Positions 33,701-43,930 of a stretch of 64,000 bases of DNA are shown here, in pieces; within the stretch, counting starts at the first letter, position 1, and each line of letters starts with the position of its first letter. Below the pieces are notes generated by a model. That model worked only from the letters and a program-made list of their open reading frames with translations, did no database searches and was not told where the DNA came from. A program made the position numbers and the translations under genes. This DNA is from Echinicola pacifica DSM 19836 (lineage in GTDB: Bacteria; Bacteroidota; Bacteroidia; Cytophagales; Cyclobacteriaceae), in assembly GCF_000373245.1 (NCBI RefSeq), contig NZ_KB890750.1, forward strand, positions 289,255-353,254, written 5' to 3'.

Positions 33701-35428
33701 ATGATGCCAGCTACTCGCCCACAGATAGTCCAGCAAATTGTTTCCGGTTATATCACCTATATAACGGCCTTCAACGAGCATACGAAAAGAGCTCCACAGT
33801 ATTTCCGTGATCGTGATTGGGATGGGGTCCGGCTGAACCACCGCCAGCGCTTGAGGCTCTATAAAGATTGCGTCAATAAGGTGGTGCAGTATTGCAGGAA
33901 AGAATACCCCAGTTCGCTTAAAGACCGTCAATTTTGGTTTGAGGTGAAATTTAGTTTTTCTGAAACCATCAAAGATCGTAAGGATCGGGAGCTGGCCGAG
34001 TCATTTTATAATTCGTTCATCCGTAAAGCCGTGGTGGACCTGTCTATTGATGAGGAGCTGATGTTTGTCCTGGAAGGCTATGATTCCTGTGAGGTGCATT
34101 CTCAGGAGCCTTTATTCCATAATTATCCCTCCAAATGGGGAGTACAAAGGATAATCCGGGCCATCTTGGATGATTTTGACTTTCAGGTCCCCTATTTACA
34201 AAAGGAAAGGGATGTGCAATTCCTTGTAAGAAGTATAAGAGAAGTGATACTCACCAGGTATCAGGTGGATGAGGACACCACCACGCAGGTCTTAAAGCAG
34301 GTTTTTTATCGAAACAAAGCGGCTTACCTAATCGGCAGAACTTACTTAGGAGGTAAATGGATGCCTTTTATTATCCCTTTTCTAAACGGCCCAAAGGGCA
34401 TCTATGTAGATACCTTGATTTTTGACCCGAATCTAATGAGTGCTATCTTCAGCTATACCCGCTCCTATTTCATGGTGGAAACAGAGATCCCCAGTCAGAT
34501 CGTGGCCTTCCTCAATAGCGTCATTCGACATAAGGCGGTATATGAATTATACAATGCCATTGGATTCAATAAGCATGGGAAGACAGAGTTTTACAGGGAT
34601 TTTCTTGCCCATTGCAAGGGCAGCAAGGATGATTTTGTGGTGGCACCAGGCATCAAGGGCATGGTAATGACGGTATTCACCCTTCCCTCTTTCAATACAG
34701 TATTCAAAATTATAAAGGACAATTTTGACCCGCCTAAGAATATGACGCGCCAGGAGGTCAAGGATAAGTACAAACTGGTCTCTCTCCATGACCGGGTGGG
34801 CAGGATGGCTGATACACATGAATTTGAATATTTCAAACTTCCCCTAGCTCGTATAGCTCCTGAGCTGATGGAAGAGCTGAGGAAAACCGTAAATTCCCAA
34901 TTAGAGATCAAGGGCGAGGACCTCATTATTAAGCATCTCTATACCGAAAGAAAGCTTACTCCGCTCAATATGTATCTGGAAAGCTGCTCGGAAGAGGATG
35001 CTCAGACCGCTGTGGAGGAATATGGAAATGCCATCATTCAGCTAGCCAAGGCCAATATTTTCCCTGGAGACATGATGACCAAAAACTTTGGAGTCACGAG
35101 GCAGAAGCGGGTGATTTTTTATGACTATGATGAAATTGAATTTTTGACCAAGATGAATTTCCGTCTTAAGCCTAAACCTGTGGGTTTTGAGCAAATCTAC
35201 GCTTCTCAGCCATGGTACGATATTGCCAAAAACGATGTGTTCCCTGAAGATTTCAAGAGATTTATGATCGGGAGAACTGACGTGAAGGAATATTTCATTG
35301 ATTTCCATGAGCGTATATTTGATCCTGAATATTGGAAGGAAATCCAAGGGAGGATCGAGCAGGGTGAATTATTACACGCTTTCCCCTATCCCGAATATAT
35401 GCGCTTCAGACCTGAGGAGGAAGTATAG
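33701..35428 (+). CDS. aceK: Isocitrate dehydrogenase kinase/phosphatase
   Basis: Bifunctional enzyme that phosphorylates and dephosphorylates isocitrate dehydrogenase, setting the split of carbon between the TCA cycle and the glyoxylate shunt. From the first of two tandem ATGs at 33701 it has 575 residues, almost the length of E. coli AceK (578). Conserved along its whole length: IAESFFNS-like ELAESFYNSFIRK, FYRNKAAYLIGRTY, SYFMVETEIPSQIVAFL, APGIKGMVMTVFTLPSF, VFKIIKDNFDPPK (ATP-binding Lys), LVSLHDRVGRMADTHEFE, ANIFPGDMMTKNFGVTR (catalytic Asp and Asn) and FYDYDE (metal Asp). The gene is best known from Proteobacteria; no aceA, aceB or icd is in the window. Confidence 0.95.
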   Translation: MMPATRPQIVQQIVSGYITYITAFNEHTKRAPQYFRDRDWDGVRLNHRQRLRLYKDCVNKVVQYCRKEYPSSLKDRQFWFEVKFSFSETIKDRKDRELAESFYNSFIRKAVVDLSIDEELMFVLEGYDSCEVHSQEPLFHNYPSKWGVQRIIRAILDDFDFQVPYLQKERDVQFLVRSIREVILTRYQVDEDTTTQVLKQVFYRNKAAYLIGRTYLGGKWMPFIIPFLNGPKGIYVDTLIFDPNLMSAIFSYTRSYFMVETEIPSQIVAFLNSVIRHKAVYELYNAIGFNKHGKTEFYRDFLAHCKGSKDDFVVAPGIKGMVMTVFTLPSFNTVFKIIKDNFDPPKNMTRQEVKDKYKLVSLHDRVGRMADTHEFEYFKLPLARIAPELMEELRKTVNSQLEIKGEDLIIKHLYTERKLTPLNMYLESCSEEDAQTAVEEYGNAIIQLAKANIFPGDMMTKNFGVTRQKRVIFYDYDEIEFLTKMNFRLKPKPVGFEQIYASQPWYDIAKNDVFPEDFKRFMIGRTDVKEYFIDFHERIFDPEYWKEIQGRIEQGELLHAFPYPEYMRFRPEEEV

Positions 35429-35734
35429 CCGCCGGCCAAATTCTTATACTCGTTTTCATGCCGTTTATACTTTATTTTTAACATAAAATTGGTAGATAAG
35501 CCCAATAAACACTTATAATAGTCTTGCAAAATTTTAATAAATCATATGATTTTTTGCAAGTTATAACTTTGATTAATCCTTATAAATCACTAATATTCAA
35601 TAGGTAATACAGTTTTAGCGGCGAATATATTTCGCCATCCTCTTCAAGCTGAGGATTTTGGTATTGAAGCAGCTCTCATACTGCTTCTAATTTTCTATAT
35701 CAACCTTTCGTATCACAATGAATATTCCTGATTT
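35429..35734 (+). other. Intergenic region after aceK
   Basis: About 305 bases without a gene. A GAAGCAG / CTGCTTC stem at 35666-35687 followed by TAATTTTCT may be a weak terminator for aceK. The DUF4136 gene promoter should also be here. Confidence 0.4.
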
Positions 35735-36352
35735 ATGAAAAATCTCATTTTATTATCCTTATTGATTTTATTCAGTAGTGGCTGTTTTTCATCAAAAGAT
35801 TTTGTAGCTGAATATGATTATGATTACCGTGGAAATTTCAAAAAATACCAAACTTTCGCCTTTATGGAGGATACAGGTACCGACTCGATAAAGCAGATTC
35901 CTGTAATAGATAAGACCATAGTTTCCCGCCTGCACTCTCAAGGCTTCAAGCATCAGGAAAGTAAACCTGATATCCTTATTTATTATAAGCTATTTGTAAG
36001 TCAGGTACGTTACAGAGGCTATATCCAACCAGAATTTAACAATTGGCTGTCGGCCCGCGGGATGGAGATCCTGAAGGAAGAAGAGCGTAAAGATAAGTTG
36101 AAAGAAGAACTGGCCTCCGAAGAGGAAGAAGATCGGAAAAAAGGGGAGGATTATGAGAATATTAAATACTTTGAAAACGATGGAATGCTCATCATCTATG
36201 TGATCGACTATAAGAAAAATAAAACTATCTGGCAGGGTTACACTTCTGCTAGCTTTGACGTCAACTCTCCAAGCATCAACCTAGATCTCACCAGAGCTAC
36301 TTATAAGGTCATGAATCAGTTTCGCCTCGTGACGGACAATTATACCTTCTAA
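35735..36352 (+). CDS. DUF4136 family lipoprotein
   Basis: 205 residues with a lipoprotein signal (MKNLILLSLLILFSSGC, Cys 17). The DUF4136 pattern is visible at both ends: YDYRGNFKKYQTFAFMED near 30-45 and YVIDYKKNKTIWQGYTSASFDVNSP near 155-180. An acidic, charged helical insert (KEEERKDKLKEELASEEEE, about 115-135) interrupts it. Probably anchored in the cell envelope; function of the family is not known. Appears monocistronic. Confidence 0.85.
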   Translation: MKNLILLSLLILFSSGCFSSKDFVAEYDYDYRGNFKKYQTFAFMEDTGTDSIKQIPVIDKTIVSRLHSQGFKHQESKPDILIYYKLFVSQVRYRGYIQPEFNNWLSARGMEILKEEERKDKLKEELASEEEEDRKKGEDYENIKYFENDGMLIIYVIDYKKNKTIWQGYTSASFDVNSPSINLDLTRATYKVMNQFRLVTDNYTF

Positions 36353-36896
36353 TTTTGATACTTTTTGGGCATTATTTTTAGCCCTCTCCTTTATTTAAAT
36401 AAGCTCCTAAATGAGAAGGGAAAAGTGCGCCCAAATTCCCCTAGATAACTTGGCAATATTACAGTATTTTTTAACTAACTATTAAGGAAATCCCCTATTC
36501 ATCCCTACCTATAAGAGTCGGCAAAAGCTATTGGGTAAAAATGAAAAGGACATTCCATTAATCTATAAATCAGCCCATTTTTTACACCTAATAGGCGCAA
36601 TTTTTATATTCAAATTATTATTGGTATATTCATATAACTTTAATAAAAAATTTAACAATCTTAATTTGTAATTTTCGTTAAATGGGGAATAAAAACAATA
36701 AAAGTCTCACATACCTTTAATTTTTATCATATAATAGGTATTTGGCACTAATTTTGGCGCTTAAATTTTGTATTATATATACAGCTTTTAGATTCTAATA
36801 ATTATTATATCTGAATGTTTTATTATATTAATAAATTGCGCTTAATTGTATGGTAAATTGGATTATATCCACACCCTAATACTTTAGTCACCAACA
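36353..36896 (+). other. Long AT-rich leader region of the hybrid histidine kinase
   Basis: About 540 bases, very AT-rich, without a gene. TAATTTTG at 36749-36756 matches the Bacteroidota -7 box TAnnTTTG but has no good -33 partner; if used, the mRNA would have a leader of about 135 bases. Confidence 0.4.
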
Positions 36897-39800
36897 ATGC
36901 CACATCCTATTATGAACCTTCAAGCCAAGCCAAATACATTAAAAGCTATTCGCAATTGGCTTGAATTATCCTGTCTAATAAAACCCTGTGAAAGCAGTCT
37001 CCTATTTCATTATAATGCTGCTAATGAAGCCAGTATTATAGCCCATTCTGGAAATGAAGGGGAGGATAAGCATTTTGAAAAATTATTAGCAAAACTTCCC
37101 CAAGATTTCTTATCAAATAATCCTGAGCGTCTAGCCGAATCCGAGTATTTTACCATTGGCCATGCTGACGAGGGACGATCTATGGCTAGCCGCAGAGTTT
37201 TCGCCAATAATGAAGAGGCTTATACCCTTCTATTTTTAGGTGAAGAAAATAAAACTCTAAGCAAAGCAGCTCAGGAGAAGCTGGCTTTAATCAGTACTTC
37301 TATTGAGGAGGAATTTGAGAAGGAGTTGGAACTTCAGAAATCCATTTCTCAAGACAGCCAGTTCAAAAACTTTTTCGAAAAGTCCTTAGGAATGATGTGC
37401 ACACATGATTTGGAAGGCAAATTACTTAGCATCAACAAAGCTAGTGCTGAGAGTATCGGATATGAAGTGGAAGACCTGATCGGAAAGAAACTCTCTGATC
37501 TACTGCCTAGCCGAAATGCTCACCGACTAGAAGCCTATATGAGCGCTATCCGCAGCAAAGGGTCCGCTAATGGAATGATGGAGGTAATCCATAAAAATGG
37601 GCAGAGTCGCTATTGGTTATATTCTAATGTACTTCAAAAAGACTCTCCTACTGGCCCTTACGTGCTAGGCAATGCCCTTGATGTCACGGTCAAGCAGGAG
37701 CTGGAAGTGGAATATAACCGTCTTAAGGAAATGCTGGAGCAAACCAACCATGTGGCCAAAGTTGGCGGTTGGGAGGTCAATTTTATTAAGAATACTATAT
37801 TTTGGTCGAGCGTAACCCGCAAGATCCATGAGGTAGAGGAAGATTTTGAGCCTGACTTGGCCAGCGCTATGGGTTTCTATAAAGAAGGGCGTTCTGTAGA
37901 GGTCATCAATAAGGTAGTCGAAATTGCGGTTACCAAAAATGAGCCTTTTAATGTCGATCTGGAGCTGATTACCGCCAAAGGCAATCAAGTATGGGTCCGA
38001 TCTTTAGGAAAACCAGAATTTAAAAATGGTAAATGCATTCGTTTATTTGGAACCTTCCAGGATATCACCACCGAGAAACTAGCCGAACAGGAGCTGGTAC
38101 GCTCAAAAAAGCTAATAGAAGAGGTAATTAATTCCAGCTCCGAAGTATCCATCATAGCCACAGATACTTCAGGAATCATACAGGTATTTAACCGAGGAGC
38201 AGAAAAAATGCTAGGCTATACTTCTGCGGAGGTAGTAGGAAAACTCAGTCCTGAAATCATCCATGATAAAAAAGAGGTGAAACGCAGAGAGGCCGAGCTG
38301 AAGGAGGAATATGGTGAGAAGATAAAAGGATTCCGGGTGTTCGTCCATAAGTCTGAGGTCGATGGCGTGGATGAGCGCGAATGGACCTACCTCCGTAAAG
38401 ATGGTCAGCGACTCAATGTAAACCTCACCGTCACCTCCATCAGAAATGAAGAGGGACTGGTCACCGGATACCTGGGTATGGCCACGGACATTACTGAAAG
38501 AAAGAAAGCTGAAAAGCAATTGACCATAGAGAAAGCTCGCCTGGATGCCTTCGTCACGCACGTACCTGTGGCAGTGGCGATGCTGGACACCAAGCTGCGG
38601 TACCAGGCTTACAGTAACCAATGGCTAAAAACCTATGCTCTAGAGGGAAAATCCCTATATAACCTGAGCCATTATACGGTATTCCCCACCCTACCAGAGG
38701 AATGGAAAGCCATTCATCAACGTGGACTTGCAGGTGAGGTCATCAAATGTGAGGAAGATGTATGGAGACCTCCGGGATGGGATAAGGACCAATATATCCG
38801 CTGGGAAGTACGGCCATGGTATTATGGCGAGAATAAAATTGGCGGCATACTCATGCTAATCCAGGATATCACAGAAGCGGTACAACAAAGACAAGAGCTC
38901 AAAAACGCAAAAAATCTAGCGGAGGAAGCAAGTGTGGCCAAATCGGAATTCTTAGCCAATATGAGCCATGAAATCCGTACCCCACTGAATGGAATCATCG
39001 GCTTCACCGACCTAGTCCTCAAAACAGAACTGTCTGATGTGCAGACCCAGTACCTGTCCATCGTCAATCAGTCTGCCAATTCTCTACTGAATATCATCAA
39101 TGATATCCTGGACTTCTCCAAAATCGAAGCGGGAAAATTAGACTTAGATATAGATCAATCCGATATCTACGAACTGGCGGAACAGTCTAGCGATATTATA
39201 ACTTATGAGGTACATAAGAAAGGTTTGGAAATGCTTCTTAATATTTCCCCGGAGATCCCACGATTAATCTGGGTGGATCAGGTGCGACTGAAGCAGGTAT
39301 TGATCAATCTATTAGGAAATGCCTCTAAATTTACTGAAAAAGGAGAAATTGAACTCAAATTATCCTTGCTCCCTGCCGAAAGTAACGAGGAAGAAGTATG
39401 TATCCGCTTTGCCGTGCGAGATACTGGCGTGGGCATAAAACCTGAAAAACAAGCGAAAATCTTTGAGGCCTTCTCTCAGGAAGATATCAGCACCACCAAA
39501 AAATATGGAGGGACGGGATTAGGGCTTACCATCTCTAATAGCCTACTGGCACTTATGGGAAGCAGGATGCAACTGGAAAGCAGCCCTGGAAATGGCAGTA
39601 CCTTTTATTTTGACCTCAAGGTAAAATTTGAAAATAGCGATATCATTGCTGAGAAATATGAATTGGTGGACATCCATCATGCCCTAATAGTGGATGATAA
39701 TGAAAACAACAGAATGATCCTTGAGCGTATGCTCGCACTAAAAGGAATAAAAACCTCTCTCGCAAAAAATGGCTATGAAGCCATCCAGAAGTTAATCGAT

Positions 39801-40859
39801 GGCGAACAGTTCGATGTAGTCTTGATGGATTATCATATGCCTTATCTTAATGGCATTGAAACCGCCCGACAGATCCGAGAGAATTTTGACAAGCAGCCCA
39901 TCATCTTCCTACATAGTTCTTCGGAAGATAAGGGTATCATTCAGGCCTGTAAAGAACTTAATATTCAGCACAGACTGGTGAAGCCGATCAAGATGCAGGA
40001 GATGTTTGAGACGCTATTGAAGATAAAGCAAAACAATCCCAGCAAGGTACATCAGGAGCCTAAACCCGAACAAGACACGCTGGAGGTCATTGCCAATGAT
40101 GCTTCCATCCTGATTGTAGAGGATAATTCCATCAATATGCTTTTGGCTAGGACGGTATTGAATAATCTGGCTCCAGGGGTAAAAATCAGAGAGGCCACCA
40201 ACGGTCAGGAAGCCTTGGATAAATTTGAGGAGGAAGTTCCTAATATTGTTTTGATGGATGTGCAGATGCCGGTAATGAATGGACTGGAAGCCACCAAAAT
40301 CATTCGAAACCTCTATAAGGATAGAGATATTATGATCATTGCCCTGACAGCAGGGAATGTGAAAGGAGAAAAAGAAAAATGCTTGAATGCAGGTATGGAT
40401 GATTTTATTTCCAAGCCATTTGTAGAAGATGACCTTATCAAATTACTCGAAAAATGGGATGGGAACTTTGGGATAGAAAAAGTCAATAAATTTAAGGCTG
40501 CATCCGATTCCGTGGATACATTTGACCCTGCTAAGCTGCAAGCCATGCTGGGCTTTACGGATCATAGTGATCCTGTCCTGCAGCATTTGTTGAAACTAAG
40601 TCAAAAAGAGCTCAGCAACTCCATGAGGGAATTAAAAAAACTACCGCCAAAAGCTAGCCAGGACCTGGCTCAAGTGGCACATAAGCTATATAGCTCTTCC
40701 AGCACGCTTCAACTTGGTCGTCTCTCCCAGCTGTCGGCAGATCTGGAAAGAGCTGCCACGAAGAAAGACAATAGGATAAATTATCAGAAATTGATTACGC
40801 AAACCATCAATGAACTCGCCCACAGACTTGATGATATGGTCAATTATATACTGGACTAA
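36897..40859 (+). CDS. Soluble hybrid histidine kinase: 4 PAS, HisKA, HATPase, 2 REC, Hpt
   Basis: 1320-residue phosphorelay protein with no membrane helix, so it is cytoplasmic. Order: GAF-like N-terminus (1-150), PAS1 (about 156-272), PAS2 (about 286-395), PAS3 (about 408-535), PAS4 (about 549-662), HisKA with [12 protein letters not shown] (phospho-His 691), HATPase (about 790-915, [11 protein letters not shown] and [10 protein letters not shown]), REC1 (acid pair Asp 933/934, acceptor Asp 978), REC2 (acceptor Asp 1121 in LMDVQMP) and a C-terminal Hpt domain with AHKLYSSS (His 1262). All relay residues His-Asp-His are present in one chain. No output domain and no neighbouring response regulator. 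An in-frame ATG at 36912 is an alternative start. A strong terminator follows. Confidence 0.94.
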   Translation: MPHPIMNLQAKPNTLKAIRNWLELSCLIKPCESSLLFHYNAANEASIIAHSGNEGEDKHFEKLLAKLPQDFLSNNPERLAESEYFTIGHADEGRSMASRRVFANNEEAYTLLFLGEENKTLSKAAQEKLALISTSIEEEFEKELELQKSISQDSQFKNFFEKSLGMMCTHDLEGKLLSINKASAESIGYEVEDLIGKKLSDLLPSRNAHRLEAYMSAIRSKGSANGMMEVIHKNGQSRYWLYSNVLQKDSPTGPYVLGNALDVTVKQELEVEYNRLKEMLEQTNHVAKVGGWEVNFIKNTIFWSSVTRKIHEVEEDFEPDLASAMGFYKEGRSVEVINKVVEIAVTKNEPFNVDLELITAKGNQVWVRSLGKPEFKNGKCIRLFGTFQDITTEKLAEQELVRSKKLIEEVINSSSEVSIIATDTSGIIQVFNRGAEKMLGYTSAEVVGKLSPEIIHDKKEVKRREAELKEEYGEKIKGFRVFVHKSEVDGVDEREWTYLRKDGQRLNVNLTVTSIRNEEGLVTGYLGMATDITERKKAEKQLTIEKARLDAFVTHVPVAVAMLDTKLRYQAYSNQWLKTYALEGKSLYNLSHYTVFPTLPEEWKAIHQRGLAGEVIKCEEDVWRPPGWDKDQYIRWEVRPWYYGENKIGGILMLIQDITEAVQQRQELKNAKNLAEEASVAKSEFLANMSHEIRTPLNGIIGFTDLVLKTELSDVQTQYLSIVNQSANSLLNIINDILDFSKIEAGKLDLDIDQSDIYELAEQSSDIITYEVHKKGLEMLLNISPEIPRLIWVDQVRLKQVLINLLGNASKFTEKGEIELKLSLLPAESNEEEVCIRFAVRDTGVGIKPEKQAKIFEAFSQEDISTTKKYGGTGLGLTISNSLLALMGSRMQLESSPGNGSTFYFDLKVKFENSDIIAEKYELVDIHHALIVDDNENNRMILERMLALKGIKTSLAKNGYEAIQKLIDGEQFDVVLMDYHMPYLNGIETARQIRENFDKQPIIFLHSSSEDKGIIQACKELNIQHRLVKPIKMQEMFETLLKIKQNNPSKVHQEPKPEQDTLEVIANDASILIVEDNSINMLLARTVLNNLAPGVKIREATNGQEALDKFEEEVPNIVLMDVQMPVMNGLEATKIIRNLYKDRDIMIIALTAGNVKGEKEKCLNAGMDDFISKPFVEDDLIKLLEKWDGNFGIEKVNKFKAASDSVDTFDPAKLQAMLGFTDHSDPVLQHLLKLSQKELSNSMRELKKLPPKASQDLAQVAHKLYSSSSTLQLGRLSQLSADLERAATKKDNRINYQKLITQTINELAHRLDDMVNYILD

Positions 40860-40922
40860 GGGGCTTACTTTCTATTAGAAATTCATTGCTTAGGAATAGG
40901 CTTATTCATCGACTCCAAATTC

Positions 40923-40966
40923 AACTCACTTTTCTGATTTATTCAGGAGAGTGAGTTTTTTTTTTA
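40923..40966 (+). terminator. Rho-independent terminator after the hybrid histidine kinase
   Basis: 15-bp stem with G-U pairs (AACTCACTTTTCTGA at 40923-40937 with TCAGGAGAGTGAGTT at 40943-40957), then a run of T. 63 bases past the stop. Confidence 0.92.
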
Positions 40967-41093
40967 ATAAATACCATTAACTCCGTCTCAAAACCCTTCG
41001 ATTTCAATAGTAAAGAATAGATGTTGGCAAGTTAATTAGTGGATAATCTTGGTAAAAATTGATAGAATGGAATATTTCCCCTTTATTTCGGTT

Positions 41094-41882
41094 ATGATTA
41101 TTCAGAAATTTTGTTCGGGGGTATTTTTGAGAGCCTTTATTTTTCTTATAATAATGGTTGGAGGGTACGGATGTTCTCCTAGACCCAGCACAAGCCTAAA
41201 AATCGCTACTGCCGCTAATATGGAGTATGCTATGAAGGAGATCATCGCAGAATTTGAGAATAACACCACAATAGACTGCGACCTAATTTTGGGTTCTTCG
41301 GGAAAGCTTACCGCCCAAATCCGCGAAGGAGCGCCATTTGATGTATTTGTCTCCGCCGATATGAAATACCCGGAAACCTTATTCCTCGGTAACCTGACCA
41401 CCACCCACCCCAGAATATATGCTTCGGGTCAGCTAATATGGTGGAGCATGACAGGAGTTGAATTGGATTCAATTAATAAAAATAGCCTAAAACAAGTAAA
41501 AAATATAGCTATAGCAAATCCCAAAACCGCCCCTTACGGGCAGGCCGCCAAAGAAATGTTAACCAACACACAATTATGGGACAGCATCCAGGCAAAATTA
41601 GTATTTGCAGAGAGCATTGGCCAGACCAATCAATATATAGAATCCGCAGTAGTGGACCTTGGCATCACCTCATTGTCGGTGGTCAAAGCACCTAAAATGG
41701 AAGGGAAAGGAAACTGGAAAATTATAGATTCCACTAGCTATTCTCCCATACACCAAGGGGCGGTATTGATACGGTCAGACAAAAAAACTCCTTCAAAAGA
41801 GGCTAAAATATTTTATGATTTTTTATTTTCGGAAACTGTTAAGGCGATTTTGGAAAAAAATGGCTATCAGGTACCTCAATAA
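41094..41882 (+). CDS. modA: Molybdate ABC transporter substrate-binding lipoprotein
   Basis: Periplasmic receptor for molybdate (or tungstate) of the ModABC importer. With the ATG at 41094 the protein has 262 residues and a signal ending in a lipobox (MVGGYGC, Cys 27); an ATG at 41067 would add nine residues. Family motifs are IATAANMEYAMKEI near 37, ILGSSGKLTAQIREGAPFDVFVSAD (anion-binding Ser residues), IANPKTAPYGQAAKEML and VDLGITSLSVVKAP. First gene of modA-modB-modC. A TTG at 41024 and TAATCTTG at 41044 are a possible, imperfect promoter. Confidence 0.92.
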   Translation: MIIQKFCSGVFLRAFIFLIIMVGGYGCSPRPSTSLKIATAANMEYAMKEIIAEFENNTTIDCDLILGSSGKLTAQIREGAPFDVFVSADMKYPETLFLGNLTTTHPRIYASGQLIWWSMTGVELDSINKNSLKQVKNIAIANPKTAPYGQAAKEMLTNTQLWDSIQAKLVFAESIGQTNQYIESAVVDLGITSLSVVKAPKMEGKGNWKIIDSTSYSPIHQGAVLIRSDKKTPSKEAKIFYDFLFSETVKAILEKNGYQVPQ

Positions 41883-41909
41883 TACACTACGCTCACTTTG
41901 CTTTATACA

Positions 41910-42581
41910 ATGCTTTGGAATCCAATTCTTCTAAGTTTAAAATTAGCATTAATTACCACCATTATATTATTTGCTATTTCGATCCCCCTATCCTATTGGC
42001 TATCGAAAAGCAGCAGTAAACTCAAGCCCATCTTAGAAGCCATCATTGCCTTGCCGCTGGTGCTTCCCCCGACCGTATTAGGATTTTATTTGTTGCTCGC
42101 CTTCAGTCCACAGAGTAGTCTTGGTACCTGGGTGCATAGCTGGTTTGGAATGGACCTGTTATTTTCATTTCCAGGGCTGGTCATCGGTTCATGTCTATAT
42201 AGCCTACCCTTCATGGTACAGCCTTTACAATCGGGTTTCCTCTCCATTCCAAAAAGCCTCATGGAAGCTGCGCGCCTGATGGATAAGGATTTTTTCACTG
42301 TGTTATTTAGGGTGTTATTGCCCAATATGAAGTCAGCAGTATTGAGCGGATTAATACTCACCTTTGCGCATACCATGGGTGAATTTGGCGTGGTCCTCAT
42401 GATCGGTGGAAATATCCCGAATCAAACTAAGGTGGCCTCCATCGCAATATATGACGAGGTAGAAAGCCTCAATTATGCCCTAGCCAATCAATACGCTATG
42501 ATCTTAGTGGCCCTATCATTTGTTACTCTATTGGTCGTTTACACCTTCAATGGTGGGTATTTTAAACAACAGTCAAGATGA
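41910..42581 (+). CDS. modB: Molybdate ABC transporter permease
   Basis: Inner-membrane channel subunit, 223 residues from the ATG at 41910 (a TTG 12 bases upstream is the only longer option). About five helices; LPLVLPPTVLGFYLL near 50 is typical of ModB, and the EAA loop EAARLMDKDFFTVLFRVLLP near 125 contacts ModC. Overlaps modC by 4 bases (ATGA). Confidence 0.93.
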   Translation: MLWNPILLSLKLALITTIILFAISIPLSYWLSKSSSKLKPILEAIIALPLVLPPTVLGFYLLLAFSPQSSLGTWVHSWFGMDLLFSFPGLVIGSCLYSLPFMVQPLQSGFLSIPKSLMEAARLMDKDFFTVLFRVLLPNMKSAVLSGLILTFAHTMGEFGVVLMIGGNIPNQTKVASIAIYDEVESLNYALANQYAMILVALSFVTLLVVYTFNGGYFKQQSR

Positions 42582-43405
42582 TTAAACTTGATATAGAAAA
42601 ATCCTTTAAAGGCACCTCTTCCCTATGGGAAATGGCCCTAAGCTGCAATTGGGATTTGGGGAGGATCATCGGAATAAGTGGCCCCTCAGGAGCCGGGAAA
42701 TCCACCTTATTGAGAATCATTGCGGGACTGGAGCAGCCTGACCAGGGCCATATAATGATAGATAATCAAGTCTGGTATGACAGCACCTCCAGCATCAATA
42801 CTCCTGCAGGCAAGAGAAATATAGGCTTTGTATTTCAGGATTATGCCTTATTTCCCAATATGACCGTGCAGCAGAATCTCCTTTTCGCTCAAAAAGTGAA
42901 GGATATAAGACTGGTCAACGAGCTTATAGAGGTGATGGAGATGGAAGCGTGGAGAGATATCAAGCCACAATTACTCTCTGGAGGCCAGCAGCAACGAGTA
43001 GCTTTAGCCAGAGCTATTGCTATGAAACCCGACCTATTACTGCTGGATGAGCCATTTTCGGCTTTAGATCCTGCACTAAGAGATAGACTGTTGGGATACC
43101 TTAAGATGCTTCACCAAAAATACAGGATGACCATTTTCTTGGTAAGCCATGACCTAGATTCCTTAACCAAGGTTTCGGACCAACTTTTATTCTTGGATAA
43201 TGGAAAAGTTACATCCCAGCAGAACAGTCCATTTACCCCAATAAAAACGAAGAGATGTTTAGCAAAATTGATAAAGATCAATGCGTCTGAGGATCATAGT
43301 GCTTTTGTATTTGAATTTGAAGGAGAAAGAATAGAACTAAAATTGCCAGCTAACCTTCCCATAAAATGGCAGATTGGAGATAATATCGAGCTTCCTTATG
43401 GATGA
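42578..43405 (+). CDS. modC: Molybdate ABC transporter ATP-binding protein
   Basis: ATPase subunit, 275 residues. Walker A GPSGAGKST near 35, Q-loop FQDYALFPNM, signature LLSGGQQQRVALARAI near 135, Walker B LLLLDEPFSALD and switch His in LVSHD. E. coli ModC is about 350 residues with a full molybdate-binding TOBE domain at the C-terminus; here only about 50 residues follow the ATPase (LIKINASEDHSAFVF to the end), so the regulatory domain is shortened to at most half. Translation is coupled to modB by the ATGA overlap. Confidence 0.93.
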   Translation: MIKLDIEKSFKGTSSLWEMALSCNWDLGRIIGISGPSGAGKSTLLRIIAGLEQPDQGHIMIDNQVWYDSTSSINTPAGKRNIGFVFQDYALFPNMTVQQNLLFAQKVKDIRLVNELIEVMEMEAWRDIKPQLLSGGQQQRVALARAIAMKPDLLLLDEPFSALDPALRDRLLGYLKMLHQKYRMTIFLVSHDLDSLTKVSDQLLFLDNGKVTSQQNSPFTPIKTKRCLAKLIKINASEDHSAFVFEFEGERIELKLPANLPIKWQIGDNIELPYG

Positions 43406-43930
43406 TATTTACCCTTTTTGGTATTTATAGCCTTTATTGAAGCAGTTTGCTCAGGGTCCTTTTCATTTTATGCCAGCTAAAAGCATGAAAAAAGACGGCC
43501 AGATTTGGGTATTTTTCACCTACACTACCCACTATAACCTACTAAAATTCACATCACTAATGTGTAATTCTGGTAGGTCATAATAAATAATGGGTATGCA
43601 TCTTCACCTATTCCCCAAAATCCATTTTGCGATCCCACATCCTCATGATACAATCTGGCAGATCAGGCAAGGGCTACAGCTTATCCATCTGATAAAGGGG
43701 TCGTTTACTAAAAACCTCTATTTATAATAGGCCGAGAAATTCCTTGATATTATCTTCTAAAGGGCTATTATTTCCATAAATTAGTGCCTGGTTCACCTTT
43801 TAAGTTTATGAAATAGTCTTATAAACTAACCTATAAGCATATTCCACGTTATGCCTATGGAAAATATAGGAGCTATTCCTGGGAATCAAATTACCTATTT
43901 GGGGGATTATTTAAGAATTAACATAAGTAA
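43406..43930. other. Intergenic region between modC and the MBL gene
   Basis: 525 bases without a gene. It holds the imperfect palindrome at 43533-43582. No terminator with T-run was recognised for modC, and no molybdenum-cofactor riboswitch core was seen. Confidence 0.45.
43533..43582. repeat. Imperfect 50-base palindrome
   Basis: ACCTAC ... AATTCACAT-CACTA-ATGTGTAATT ... GTAGGT forms a long nested stem (43537-43542 with 43573-43578; 43546-43554 with 43560-43569), extended by TAT/ATA on the outside. There is no T-run. It could be a transcript-end stem, a regulatory site or a degenerate miniature repeat; only one copy was noticed in the window. Confidence 0.5.

Noticed and set aside
43406-43930. 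Molybdenum-cofactor riboswitch near modABC
   Set aside because: The core motifs were not found either before modA or after modC; the palindrome there has a different structure.
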